Assembly: GCF_963677945.1 (NCBI RefSeq) | Contig: NZ_OY782578.1 | Coordinates: 2,571,258-2,635,257 of the forward strand | Reading direction: 5' to 3' | Length of the DNA: 64,000 bases | Origin: an uncultured Bacteroides sp. | Lineage (GTDB): Bacteria; Bacteroidota; Bacteroidia; Bacteroidales; Bacteroidaceae | In this document: positions 42,410 through 51,135 of the stretch, in pieces | How positions within the stretch are numbered: position 1 is the stretch's first letter | Layout of the letters: every line of letters starts with the position of its first letter | The notes under the pieces: model-generated | Database searches by the model: none | What the model saw: the letters and a program-made list of their open reading frames with translations, nothing else | Told to the model about the DNA's origin: nothing | Position numbers and translations under genes: made by a program

Positions 42410-43012
42410 ATGTTTTCAGGAATCATTGAAGAATATGCAGAAGTAGTTGCTGTGGTTAAAGACCGCGAGAACCTACACATTACAATGAATTGCTCGTTCG
42501 TAAACGAACTTAAAATAGATCAGAGCGTGTCTCACAACGGGGTTTGCCTTACTGTAGTAAGCAAAACAGATGACACATATACTGTAACAGCCATGAAGGA
42601 AACTATCGATCGTTCAAACATCGGACTGTTTAAAGCGGGCGATAAGGTTAATGTGGAAAGAAGTATGATGATGAACGGACGTCTTGATGGACATATTGTT
42701 CAGGGACACGTGGATCAAACTGCAACTTGTGTGGCTGTTGATGAAGTCGGCGGAAGCTGGACTTACACTTTTAAGTATGCTTTCGATAAGGAGATGGCAA
42801 AGCGTGGCTATATCACGGTAGATAAAGGTTCGGTTACGGTGAATGGCGTGAGCCTCACGGTTTGTAATCCTACAGAAGATACTTTCCAGGTAAACATCAT
42901 TCCTTATACTTACGAATATACTAACTTCCATACTTTTGAGGTTGGCACAATCGTTAATCTGGAGTTTGATATTATTGGAAAATATATCAGCCGGATGATT
43001 CAATACAAGTAA
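42410..43012 (+). CDS. ribE: riboflavin synthase alpha subunit
   Basis: The 200-residue enzyme dismutates two 6,7-dimethyl-8-ribityllumazine molecules to riboflavin. It shows the two lumazine-binding barrels (about 1-97 and 98-188) and the conserved start MFSGIIEE. The matching repeat sequences are VSHNGVCLTVV and VTVNGVSLTVC. No other riboflavin gene or FMN riboswitch is visible nearby. A nitroreductase, a flavin enzyme, follows 19 bp later and is probably cotranscribed. Confidence 0.97.
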   Translation: MFSGIIEEYAEVVAVVKDRENLHITMNCSFVNELKIDQSVSHNGVCLTVVSKTDDTYTVTAMKETIDRSNIGLFKAGDKVNVERSMMMNGRLDGHIVQGHVDQTATCVAVDEVGGSWTYTFKYAFDKEMAKRGYITVDKGSVTVNGVSLTVCNPTEDTFQVNIIPYTYEYTNFHTFEVGTIVNLEFDIIGKYISRMIQYK

Positions 43013-43031
43013 TTCTTAGAATCAATTTGTA

Positions 43032-43571
43032 ATGAAAGACTTTCTGGAATTAGTCAAAGCGCGTCAAAGCGACAGGGCTTATGATATGACACGCGATGTT
43101 GAGCCCGAAAAACTTGAGCGCGTACTCGAAGCTGCCCGCCTGGCTCCTTCGGCATGCAATGCTCAGCCCTGGAAATTCGTGGCAATTACTGATAAGGAGC
43201 TCTCTAAAGAAGTGGGGAAAGCTACCGCCGGACTGGGGATGAACAAGTTTGCCAAAGAGGCTCCGGTGCAGATTCTTGTAGTGGAAGAGTCGGCTAATAT
43301 TAGCTCTTTGCTGGGTGGAAAAGTGAAAGACAAGCATTTCCCACTCATTGATGTGGGAATAGCTGCAGCGCATATTACACTGGCTGCCGAAAGTGAAGGG
43401 TTGGGATCGTGTATATTGGGCTGGTTTGACGAAAAAAAAATCAAATCGCTTACAGGTATTCCCGCCGGAAAACGCTTGCTACTTGTTATTACCATCGGGT
43501 ATTCTGCTAAACCCAAAAGACCAAAACTGCGTAAAGAGAAATCTAAAGTTATCTCTTTTAATAAGTACTAG
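43032..43571 (+). CDS. nitroreductase family flavoprotein
   Basis: The 179-residue cytoplasmic protein is a short nitroreductase that binds FMN and uses NAD(P)H. Motifs: the N-terminal ARQSDRAYD, RLAPSACNAQPWKFV (flavin-binding region) and LGSCILGWFD near 116-125. The C-terminal basic tail KPKRPKLRKEKSK is common in this group. The substrate is unknown. It follows riboflavin synthase by 19 bp. Confidence 0.92.
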   Translation: MKDFLELVKARQSDRAYDMTRDVEPEKLERVLEAARLAPSACNAQPWKFVAITDKELSKEVGKATAGLGMNKFAKEAPVQILVVEESANISSLLGGKVKDKHFPLIDVGIAAAHITLAAESEGLGSCILGWFDEKKIKSLTGIPAGKRLLLVITIGYSAKPKRPKLRKEKSKVISFNKY

Positions 43572-43600
43572 GAGTCTTTTCAAATACTACTAAATAAAAT

Positions 43601-43690
43601 AATCGTTTGATGTACATCTAAGTCTATTTTTGATGTATATCAAACGATTCTTTAGATATACATCAAAAGGGTGCTTTGATGTACATCAAA
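43601..43690. repeat. Four GATGTACATC palindromes phased at exactly 23 bp
   Basis: The TGTACA-type cores start at 43611, 43634 (TGTATA), 43657 (TATACA) and 43680, each 23 bp apart. The fourth sits in the perfect 16 bp palindrome TTTGATGTACATCAAA (43675-43690). Copies 1 and 2 also pair as a long hairpin (AATCGTTTGAT at 43601 with ATCAAACGATT ending 43649). The array lies between convergent genes ending at 43571 and 43717 and may terminate both. Confidence 0.88.
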
Positions 43691-43716
43691 CAAAAAATCT
43701 TTCACCGGATCTTTGC

Positions 43717-44331
43717 TTATTTCTCTAGTTTAAATCCAACTTTTGCTCCGTCGTATGAATTAAGTAAGGCTGCAAGTGTTTTGATACTGGTTTTTGAGCT
43801 GGTTTTACTTAGATAAGTCACTAGCTTTACAAACTTATTTGCATCAAAAAGAAGAGAAACATTATTGCCACTAGTCTTTACAGCTGCATTAAGATTCATC
43901 AGTTGAAGGTAAGTCAGAACTAATGTACCGTTGCTCTTATTGTAAGAGTAGGTACCCGAATAGCTCTTTTTCCCAACTTTAGTAACGAATGAACTATCGT
44001 TGCTGAATGTAAAACTGCATGCGCCGTTCTTTATACCTACACTCGCAAACTTAGTATCTAGTTTCTTTTCGAGAGTAGAAGTTGCAATAGAAGCTCCTGC
44101 CTTCTTAACGATATTATCACTTTCCAGAGCGCAAGCCGATCCTTTGTATTTCCATGTGCCGGTAATATCAATAGCAGATGCCGATGAAGTTCCGGTTACT
44201 GCTTCTGCAATGCCGTTAAGTGTTTTGTTGTTTAAAATGTCGCCCAATGAAAATGATGACTGAGCCTTCAATGCTCCTGGTAAAAATAACATTCCCAGTA
44301 AGAGTGTTATAAGAAAACTGCTACGTTTCAT
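43717..44331 (-). CDS. DUF4923 secreted protein, paralog 1
   Basis: The 204-residue protein has a signal peptide (about 1-23, ending ALKAQ). The DUF4923 body has the opening FSLGDILNNK, the core ITGTWKYKGSACALESDN, and the end YDGAKVGFKLEK. It is a tandem paralog of the gene at 44398. These exported lipocalin-like proteins are common in Bacteroidales and have no assigned function. Confidence 0.88.
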   Translation of the reverse strand: MKRSSFLITLLLGMLFLPGALKAQSSFSLGDILNNKTLNGIAEAVTGTSSASAIDITGTWKYKGSACALESDNIVKKAGASIATSTLEKKLDTKFASVGIKNGACSFTFSNDSSFVTKVGKKSYSGTYSYNKSNGTLVLTYLQLMNLNAAVKTSGNNVSLLFDANKFVKLVTYLSKTSSKTSIKTLAALLNSYDGAKVGFKLEK

Positions 44332-44397
44332 ACTTTCAAAAATTAATATTTTTGTTTTTCCTTTGCAAATAAACTGTTTTTCTCGGGAAAAACATCC

Positions 44398-45009
44398 TTA
44401 TTTACCGATTTTGAATCCCACTTTAACACCTTTGCAATCGTTGAGCATGGCAGAAACAGTCTTCATTGTTTCTTCAGCAGAAGTAGATTTGCTCATGGCA
44501 GAAACCAGACTCATCATTTTGTTTGCGTCGAAAAGAAGAGCTGTTGAACCGCTTTCGGTGGCAACGCTTCCGTTTATGCTTACTGTAAGCTGAGAGTAAT
44601 TCAGTGCCAGTGCTCCTGTAGCTTTGTTATAGGTATAGCTACCAGTAAATTTCTGAGTACCTACCGTATTTACAAAAGTGCCTTTCGCTGTGAAGATAAA
44701 GTTACTTCCTGCAGTAGAGAATCCGGCTTGTGAACAATATGTGTCCAGTTGCTTTTCAACCTTATCTGTTATAACCTTAGATCCTGCTTTAGTAATGGCA
44801 TTGTCACTGTCGTAAGAACATGCAGCACCTTTGTATTTCCATACACCTACAATGCTTGCTGGTTTGGTTACGGCTGTTCCGCTAACTTTGTTAACCGCTT
44901 CGTTAACACTTGAACTGTTTAGGATATCACCTAATGACTGTGCGCTCATTGAGCCCGAGAATAATAGCATGCCAAATAATATGGCAGCAATAATACTGTT
45001 ACGTTTCAT
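44398..45009 (-). CDS. DUF4923 secreted protein, paralog 2
   Basis: The 203-residue protein has the same layout as its neighbour: signal peptide (about 1-24), SLGDILNSSSVN, VGVWKYKGAACSYDSDN and the end GVKVGFKIGK. The two are clearly homologous along their full length but well diverged. It starts 4 bp after engB, so it probably shares the engB transcript. Confidence 0.88.
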   Translation of the reverse strand: MKRNSIIAAILFGMLLFSGSMSAQSLGDILNSSSVNEAVNKVSGTAVTKPASIVGVWKYKGAACSYDSDNAITKAGSKVITDKVEKQLDTYCSQAGFSTAGSNFIFTAKGTFVNTVGTQKFTGSYTYNKATGALALNYSQLTVSINGSVATESGSTALLFDANKMMSLVSAMSKSTSAEETMKTVSAMLNDCKGVKVGFKIGK

Positions 45010-45013
45010 TTTT

Positions 45014-45619
45014 TTATTTTCGATTAATACTGTTGTTTATGTTTTCTATATAATCCAGAATATCCATACGTCCTAGTTTATTTTCAGAAGAAGAAATAAA
45101 ATAAGGTGGCAATTCTTCCCACTGATCCTGGAGTTTTTTCAGGTAACGGTTGATGTTATCTTTCAGCTTGCCCGAAGTCATTTTATCTGCCTTAGTAAAG
45201 ATAATGGCAAACGGAATACCGTTCTCGCCCAACCATTCCATAAATTCCAGGTCAATCTTCTGAGGTTCCAGTCGGCTGTCGATCAACAGAAAAAGATTCG
45301 TCATCTGTTCCCGTTCCAGAATATAATCTTCAATAAGTGTGCGAATGCCTTCTTGTCCGGCTTTTCCGCGGCGGGCGTAGCCATATCCCGGTAGATCGAC
45401 CAGATACCAGTTATCATTTACAATAAAATGATTGATTAACATTGTTTTTCCAGGAGTAGCGGAGGTCATTGCTAACCCTTTGCGCTTGGTAAGCATATTT
45501 ATCAAACTGGATTTTCCCACGTTGGAGCGTCCGATAAATGCATATTCGGGTAAATTACTATCAGGGCATTTCGAGGCCTCTGCATTACTGATAACGAACT
45601 CTGCGCTTAAGATTTCCAT
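45014..45619 (-). CDS. engB: ribosome biogenesis GTPase EngB/YsxC
   Basis: The 201-residue cytoplasmic GTPase helps assemble the large ribosomal subunit. All G motifs are present: G1 GRSNVGKS (30-37), G2 in TPGKT, G3 DLPGYG, G4 TKAD and G5 SSSE. The length is normal. It sits 11 bp after the symporter gene and 4 bp before a DUF4923 gene. Confidence 0.97.
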   Translation of the reverse strand: MEILSAEFVISNAEASKCPDSNLPEYAFIGRSNVGKSSLINMLTKRKGLAMTSATPGKTMLINHFIVNDNWYLVDLPGYGYARRGKAGQEGIRTLIEDYILEREQMTNLFLLIDSRLEPQKIDLEFMEWLGENGIPFAIIFTKADKMTSGKLKDNINRYLKKLQDQWEELPPYFISSSENKLGRMDILDYIENINNSINRK

Positions 45620-45630
45620 ATTTCTTGTTT

Positions 45631-47079
45631 TTATTTATTTTTCTGTGAAATTAAAAGTAGGCCGGCAAAAGTCAGTGCTCCATTGAACATCAACATTTCG
45701 TAACCGAACTTATATCCTGTGTGTTCTTCTACTAAAGAACTAATTGTGTAACAAATTACGGGCGATGCAACCGCCACATAAGGCACATATTTATCACGTG
45801 GTTGCAGGCGGGTAAATAATCCGAAGGCGAACAGACCAAGCAATGGGCCGTATGTGTATGATGCTATGGTATAAATGGCATCAATTACGCTTTTATTATT
45901 AACGATCTGGAATATGATGATAACCAATACCAGTGCAATGGACATTCCAAAGTGCACGCGTCGGCGTTTTCTGGTAGCTACCTCTTCACTCTCTTTGCCA
46001 ATTCCTAAAATATCTACGCAGAAACTGGTGGTAAGCGAGGTCAGTGCAGAATCCGAACTGCTGAAGGAAGCTGCAATAATTCCAATAGAGAAAAGAACCA
46101 GAACCGATGGACCAAGATATCCCTGCGCAGCAAACATGGGAAGAATGTCATCGGCCAGTGCGGGAAGGGTAAGATTCATGCTTTGTCCAAGCACTAACAA
46201 CAGGATGCCCAGGCAGAGAAAAAGGAAGTTAACCGGAATAAATGAGAATCCGTAACAATACATATTCTTCTGAGCCTCTTTCAGATTCTTGCAACTTAAG
46301 TTCTTCTGCATCATATCCTGGTCGAGCCCTGTCATAACAATAACGATAAATATTCCGCTAAAGAACTGTTTAAAGAAGTTCTGTCTTGATTGCCAGTCGT
46401 TAAACTCGAATATCCGAAAGTGTTCGTTGTGCTGAATGGTAGATACCACACCACCAAAATCGAGATGCAATATTTGTGCTGTCTCAACTATAATAAGAAT
46501 CAGAGCAGCCAGCAGGCAGAAAGTAAGTACGGTATCAGTCCAGATAATAGTCTTAATCCCGCTTTTCTTCGTGTAAAGCCATATAAGAAAAACAGTTACC
46601 GCGGCAATGCTCCAGAAAGGAATGTCCCAGTGCTGAAAAACATACGTATAAAGTATCAGGCAAACTAAGTATAGTTTTGCTGCAGCGCCAACTAAACGGG
46701 AAAGCAAAAAGAATGAAGCTCCTGTTTTATAAGCTCTGTTGCCTATGCGTGTGCCTAAATAGGTGTATATACTGGTAAGATTCAGCTTGTAGTAAAGGGG
46801 AAGGAGTATATGTGCAACGATCAGATAACCAAAAAAGAAACCGAAAACCGTTTGCATGTAAGTCATATCAATACCCCGAACCATTCCGGGAACAGAAACA
46901 AAAGTAACCCCCGAAATAGAAGCTCCTATCATTCCAAATGATACTATATACCAAGGCGATTTGTTTTCTCCTTTAAAGAAAGCCGCGTTGCTTCCTCCTT
47001 TTCGTCCTGTGATGCGGGCTATAATCAAGAGAATCCCGAAATAAAGAGCTATGGTTAGTAATATATAGTAACTGTTCAT
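45631..47079 (-). CDS. sodium:solute symporter (SSS family)
   Basis: The 482-residue inner membrane protein has about 13 transmembrane helices of the SSS fold. Typical features are the [13 protein letters not shown] segment (about 53-65), [22 protein letters not shown] in the middle loop and [14 protein letters not shown] (about 340-353), a sodium-site region. The substrate (a sugar, sialic acid or similar anion) cannot be told from the sequence. It heads the operon that includes engB. Confidence 0.92.
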   Translation of the reverse strand: MNSYYILLTIALYFGILLIIARITGRKGGSNAAFFKGENKSPWYIVSFGMIGASISGVTFVSVPGMVRGIDMTYMQTVFGFFFGYLIVAHILLPLYYKLNLTSIYTYLGTRIGNRAYKTGASFFLLSRLVGAAAKLYLVCLILYTYVFQHWDIPFWSIAAVTVFLIWLYTKKSGIKTIIWTDTVLTFCLLAALILIIVETAQILHLDFGGVVSTIQHNEHFRIFEFNDWQSRQNFFKQFFSGIFIVIVMTGLDQDMMQKNLSCKNLKEAQKNMYCYGFSFIPVNFLFLCLGILLLVLGQSMNLTLPALADDILPMFAAQGYLGPSVLVLFSIGIIAASFSSSDSALTSLTTSFCVDILGIGKESEEVATRKRRRVHFGMSIALVLVIIIFQIVNNKSVIDAIYTIASYTYGPLLGLFAFGLFTRLQPRDKYVPYVAVASPVICYTISSLVEEHTGYKFGYEMLMFNGALTFAGLLLISQKNK

Positions 47080-47098
47080 AAATTACATTTTGAATGTG

Positions 47099-47106
47099 CA
47101 AAGGTA
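47099..47106 (-). promoter_or_regulatory. -7 box for the symporter operon
   Basis: On the minus strand TACCTTTG fits TAnnTTTG and lies 20 bases before the ATG at 47079. Confidence 0.6.
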
Positions 47107-47119
47107 GGAATTAATTTTT

Positions 47120-47127
47120 TATCTTTG
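47120..47127 (+). promoter_or_regulatory. -7 box for the recR operon
   Basis: TATCTTTG lies 25 bases before the ATG at 47152 and only 14 bases from the divergent -7 box on the other strand. Confidence 0.6.
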
Positions 47128-47151
47128 CGCTGACAATTGAGAAATGTATTT

Positions 47152-47769
47152 ATGAATCAACAATATCCATCGGCTTTGCTTGAAAAAGCAGTAGGGGAGT
47201 TCGCTAAATTACCGGGTATAGGCAAGAAAACAGCTATGAGGCTGGTTCTTCACCTTTTACGTCAGGAGTCATCGGTAGTAGAGGCTTTTGGCAATGCCAT
47301 TGTTACGCTGAAAAGAGAGGTGAAGTATTGCAATGTATGTCACAATATTTCGGATACAGATACCTGTCAGCTTTGTTCCAATCCGCTCAGAGATGCTTCC
47401 TCTGTTTGTGTAGTGGAGAATATCCGCGATGTGATGGCTGTTGAGGCTACCCAGCAATTTAAAGGATTATACCATGTGTTGGGAGGGGTAATATCGCCCA
47501 TGGATGGTGTAGGACCGAGTGATTTACAGATAGAAAGCCTGGTAAAACGAGTTGAAGAGGGAAGTGTAAAAGAGGTGATTCTTGCGCTGAGCTCTACAAT
47601 GGAAGGAGATACAACAAACTTCTATATATTCCGGAAGCTGGCTAAGGCGAACGTTAAACTGAGTGTCATCGCAAGAGGTATTTCCATTGGAGATGAACTG
47701 GAATACACCGATGAAGTAACGTTGGGACGCTCTATTGTCAACCGGACAACATTTACAGGAACAGTCTAA
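47152..47769 (+). CDS. recR: recombination mediator protein RecR
   Basis: The frame opens at a TTG at 47137, but the ATG at 47152 gives the normal RecR start ([17 protein letters not shown]). The 205-residue protein loads RecA with RecF/RecO during gap repair. It has the helix-hairpin-helix [12 protein letters not shown], a zinc finger [16 protein letters not shown], a Toprim domain and the C-terminal Walker-B-like strand. It heads a five-gene plus-strand cluster. Confidence 0.97.
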   Translation: MNQQYPSALLEKAVGEFAKLPGIGKKTAMRLVLHLLRQESSVVEAFGNAIVTLKREVKYCNVCHNISDTDTCQLCSNPLRDASSVCVVENIRDVMAVEATQQFKGLYHVLGGVISPMDGVGPSDLQIESLVKRVEEGSVKEVILALSSTMEGDTTNFYIFRKLAKANVKLSVIARGISIGDELEYTDEVTLGRSIVNRTTFTGTV

Positions 47770-47784
47770 TAATAAAAAGCATAA

Positions 47785-48261
47785 ATGGATAAGAAAATTA
47801 AGGCGGTGAACCGCATCATGCAAACACAATTTGGTATTTATATTGGTATTGCAGTTGTTTTAGTAGTTTTATATCAGTCGGATATCTTTCTCGAAGGAAT
47901 GTATGCTGATGATTTTATGATGCAATACACTCTGGAAACAGTCGGGATACTTGCCACTATTGCTTTTGTGCCTCTGTCACTGAAATTATTTAGTGTAAAA
48001 CTGAATAAGGTAATTAAGGGAGCCAATTTTGAAAATTCCTTGAAACTTTATCAGCACTGGAGTAATATTCGCCTTGTTATCCTTGCTATCCTTACTTATA
48101 TGAATATTTTTATTTATTATATGACCCTGAATAGCATTGGGGGACTTTGCGCATTGATTGCTGTTACCGCTTCAATATTCTGCTTGCCGGGAGAGAAAAA
48201 AATGCGTGAAGAATTGAATTTAGTTACAGAAAACCAGGGAAATAAAGAAAACGAAGAATAA
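47785..48261 (+). CDS. four-helix membrane protein of unknown function
   Basis: The 158-residue protein has four predicted transmembrane helices (about 16-34, 47-66, 92-112, 115-133) and a charged tail. It lies between recR (15 bp gap) and a HAD hydrolase gene (2 bp gap), so it is in the recR transcript. I do not recognise a named family; similar unnamed proteins accompany recR in Bacteroides. Confidence 0.8.
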   Translation: MDKKIKAVNRIMQTQFGIYIGIAVVLVVLYQSDIFLEGMYADDFMMQYTLETVGILATIAFVPLSLKLFSVKLNKVIKGANFENSLKLYQHWSNIRLVILAILTYMNIFIYYMTLNSIGGLCALIAVTASIFCLPGEKKMREELNLVTENQGNKENEE

Positions 48262-48263
48262 AT

Positions 48264-48728
48264 ATGATCATAGCTGTAGATTTTGACGGAACTATTGTAG
48301 AACATGAATATCCAAAGATTGGTAAAGAAATTCCTTTTGCCATTGATACATTGAAGAAACTTCAGGCCGATCAGCACAGACTTATCCTGTGGAGTGTTCG
48401 TGAAGGACATTTACTCGATGAAGCAATTGAGTTTTGTCGTGAACGCGGATTGGAGTTTTATGCTGCAAATAAAGATTTTCCAGAAGAACATGGAAAAGGC
48501 AAAGGGTATTCACGTAAACTGAAAGCTGATCTCTTTATTGATGACCGTAATTTGGGTGGTCTGCCTGATTGGGGAGTAATTTATCAGATGATAAAAGATG
48601 GCTCTTACAGAACCGGAGGGTTTGAAAATGTAGATGATTCACCTAAAAGAAAACGTGCCAGCAATAAAAAGAAAAATATATTTATACGTATTGGAGAAGC
48701 TTTGGAAAACCATAACGGAGACTATTAA
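48264..48728 (+). CDS. HAD-superfamily hydrolase (BT0820-like)
   Basis: The 154-residue protein has HAD motif I VDFDGT (nucleophile D6, D8), motif II near LILWSVRE and motif IV in DLFIDDRN. It lacks a cap domain, like the small phosphatase BT0820 of B. thetaiotaomicron. The basic tail (KRKRASNKKK) is unusual and follows the catalytic core. It sits in the recR cluster. Confidence 0.88.
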   Translation: MIIAVDFDGTIVEHEYPKIGKEIPFAIDTLKKLQADQHRLILWSVREGHLLDEAIEFCRERGLEFYAANKDFPEEHGKGKGYSRKLKADLFIDDRNLGGLPDWGVIYQMIKDGSYRTGGFENVDDSPKRKRASNKKKNIFIRIGEALENHNGDY

Positions 48729-48736
48729 ATAAGGAA

Positions 48737-49927
48737 ATGAAACTATCGGTAGTAATAGTGAATTATAACGTAAAACACTTTTTGGAATTGTGTTTGTGCT
48801 CGTTATATCGCGCTATTGATCAGCTGCCGGTAGAGGTCTTTGTTGTAGATAATGCTTCCTTGGACGGATCGCTTGAGTATCTTATGCCTCGCTTCCCGAA
48901 GGTGAATTTTATTTCCAATAATGAAAATGTGGGATTTGCCTGTGCAAATAATCAGGCAATTGCCCTTGCTAAGGGCGAATATATCTTATTACTAAACCCG
49001 GATACGGTTCTTGGAGAGAATACAATAACGGATTGTCTTCAGTATATGGAGAACAATCCGGATGTTGGTGGAGCGGGAGTTAAGATGCTTACCGGAGATG
49101 GTTCTTTTCTTCCTGAAAGTAAACGAGGCTTTCCTACTCCAATGGTTTCTTTGTACAAATTAACCGGAATCAGTAAACTATTTCCAAACTCACATCGTTT
49201 TGGGAAGTATCATCTTCGCTACCTTGACGAGGACGAATGTCATTCGGTAGATGTGTTGGCCGGAGCTTTTATGTTTCTTCGGAAATCTGCACTCGACAAG
49301 TGTGGGCTGCTGGATGAAGATTTTTTTATGTATGGAGAAGACATCGATTTGTCCTACCGCATAACTAAAGCTGGATATAAGAACTGTTATCTTCCTTTTC
49401 CTGTTATCCATTATAAAGGAGAGAGTACTAAGAAGGATTCTATTAAATATGTTCGTGTCTTTTATGAGGCCATGATGATATTCTTTCGGAAACATTATCC
49501 TCATTATAGTATCTTTTTTGCTTGTGTGGTGAAGAGTGGAATATATCTTCGTGCTCTGCTTGCGGTTCTTAATAGAATCTCTTTAAAGCTGTTTAGCTAT
49601 ACCGGGAAAAAAGCTCTTTCTGCGGGACCATGCTTTTTGGTGTTAGGCAGCGAAGAAATGATTTCTGAAGTTCAGGAGCTTTGTCTGAGGAATGGTTTGA
49701 AAGGAAAGCATCGCTATGAAGTGGTTAATGAGGAATTGTATCCTGATGGGCATTTAAATATTCAGCGTGCAGATAATGAATTTACCCATATTGTCTATGA
49801 TAGAGAAGCTTACTCTTTAAAAAAAATAATTCAATTAATTTCAACTACTCAGGGAAGAAGAGTAGAATTGGGTATTTACTCTGTGCAAACCGGAGTATTA
49901 GTAACCCCTCAAAACTGTTACAAATGA
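48737..49927 (+). CDS. family 2 glycosyltransferase
   Basis: The 396-residue enzyme starts with SVVIVNYNVKHFL and has the DXD-type loop NPDTV (residues about 93-97), the conserved ED in MYGEDIDLSYR and the downstream HYKGES motif. This resembles the rhamnosyltransferase-like GT2 group. Two hydrophobic helices (about 258-300) suggest membrane association. The C-terminal 100 residues form a second, undefined domain. It overlaps the acetyltransferase by 4 bp. Confidence 0.92.
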   Translation: MKLSVVIVNYNVKHFLELCLCSLYRAIDQLPVEVFVVDNASLDGSLEYLMPRFPKVNFISNNENVGFACANNQAIALAKGEYILLLNPDTVLGENTITDCLQYMENNPDVGGAGVKMLTGDGSFLPESKRGFPTPMVSLYKLTGISKLFPNSHRFGKYHLRYLDEDECHSVDVLAGAFMFLRKSALDKCGLLDEDFFMYGEDIDLSYRITKAGYKNCYLPFPVIHYKGESTKKDSIKYVRVFYEAMMIFFRKHYPHYSIFFACVVKSGIYLRALLAVLNRISLKLFSYTGKKALSAGPCFLVLGSEEMISEVQELCLRNGLKGKHRYEVVNEELYPDGHLNIQRADNEFTHIVYDREAYSLKKIIQLISTTQGRRVELGIYSVQTGVLVTPQNCYK

Positions 49928-50457
49928 AGCAAACATTTCTGAACAACGAACAAATATACCTTCGCGCAGCAGAACCCGAAGATCTTGATGTAATGTATGA
50001 GATCGAAAATGATCCGGAATCATGGGATGTGAGTAGTTTTATAGTACCATATTCACGCTATGTTCTTAAACAATACATTGAGGATTCTCAATGTGATGTT
50101 TTTGCCGACAAACAATTGCGACTGATGATAGTTAAGCGTGATAATAATCAGGTGGTAGGTACAATAGACCTGACTGATTTTGTTCCAATGCATGGACGTG
50201 CAGGAGTTGGCATTGCTGTGAAAACGGAATTTCGCCGACAAGGGTTTGCCCGCCAGGCATTAGAATTACTAATCAGGTATTCTTTTGATTTTTTACATCT
50301 AAGGCAACTATATGCGTATGTGTCTGTGGAAAATGAAGCTAGCCAGAGGTTATTCAGCTCTTGTGGCTTTGTTCAGACCGGGATTATGAAAGACTGGCTT
50401 CGGGAAAAAGATAAGTACGAAGATGTCTTCTTTATGCAGCTGATCAATCTAGTTTAG
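49924..50457 (+). CDS. GNAT-family N-acetyltransferase
   Basis: The 177-residue protein is a RimJ/RimL-type acetyltransferase. Acetyl-CoA-binding motif A is seen as [20 protein letters not shown] (about 99-118) and motif B as [27 protein letters not shown], here longer than the rest. The target may be a protein or an amino sugar made by the adjacent glycosyltransferase pathway. It starts inside the glycosyltransferase gene (ATGA overlap), and its last nine bases overlap the convergent UPF0301 gene. Confidence 0.9.
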   Translation: MKQTFLNNEQIYLRAAEPEDLDVMYEIENDPESWDVSSFIVPYSRYVLKQYIEDSQCDVFADKQLRLMIVKRDNNQVVGTIDLTDFVPMHGRAGVGIAVKTEFRRQGFARQALELLIRYSFDFLHLRQLYAYVSVENEASQRLFSSCGFVQTGIMKDWLREKDKYEDVFFMQLINLV

Positions 50458-51042
50458 TGACGGGTTTATAGGGAAGTGTGACCAGGTTTCATATTTCCCG
50501 CCTAGCTTACCTAATGCTTTTTTCCACATACTTTTTATTTCATCAATCATCAGGCTTGGAGCATCTCCTTTTCCTATCATCCAGGTATTTTCTTCTATTT
50601 CCTGATTTAACTGGCCATCTTGCCAACCTGAATAGCCAAGAAAGAAACGGATATTCCCTTCTATGGGATTCCCTTGAAGAATGTAACGTTTTATTTCATT
50701 AAAATTACCATTAAGGTATAATCCGCTTCCAATAGCTAGTGCTCCTTCTATGTCTTTTAATGTATGCAAATAAAATAGTGTATCCGTTCCCATTGGCCCT
50801 CCGTTATAGAGAGGAATGTCTTCTAAGTATTTAAACTCCTTTACAACTTCATTCAGTTTCATGGGTAGTAATTTATTCATGATAAGCCCCATGGTTCCTT
50901 CTTTTGTGTGGTCAATAAGAAGAACAACCGAACGACCAAAAACTGAATCACGCAAGAAAGGCTCGGAGATGAGAATTTTCCCCCTCGAAGGAATTGCGTT
51001 GTTCGACTCAATTTTGAAATAATCCTGGTTTTTTCCCGTCAT
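50449..51042 (-). CDS. UPF0301 / YqgE-AlgH family protein
   Basis: The 197-residue cytoplasmic protein has the family hallmarks [20 protein letters not shown] near the N-terminus and the [16 protein letters not shown] motif near 133-149. The biochemical role of the family is unknown, though AlgH has been linked to alginate control in Pseudomonas. Its 3' end overlaps the acetyltransferase gene tail to tail by nine bases (50449-50457). The aminotransferase gene lies 93 bp upstream. Confidence 0.95.
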   Translation of the reverse strand: MTGKNQDYFKIESNNAIPSRGKILISEPFLRDSVFGRSVVLLIDHTKEGTMGLIMNKLLPMKLNEVVKEFKYLEDIPLYNGGPMGTDTLFYLHTLKDIEGALAIGSGLYLNGNFNEIKRYILQGNPIEGNIRFFLGYSGWQDGQLNQEIEENTWMIGKGDAPSLMIDEIKSMWKKALGKLGGKYETWSHFPINPSLN

Positions 51043-51135
51043 AATAGAATTGTTATTATATTAAGAGCTAGTACATCTGGCGTCTAATATAATAACAATT
51101 TTATCATTTCAAAGATTTTATCTGTTATTTTTTTC

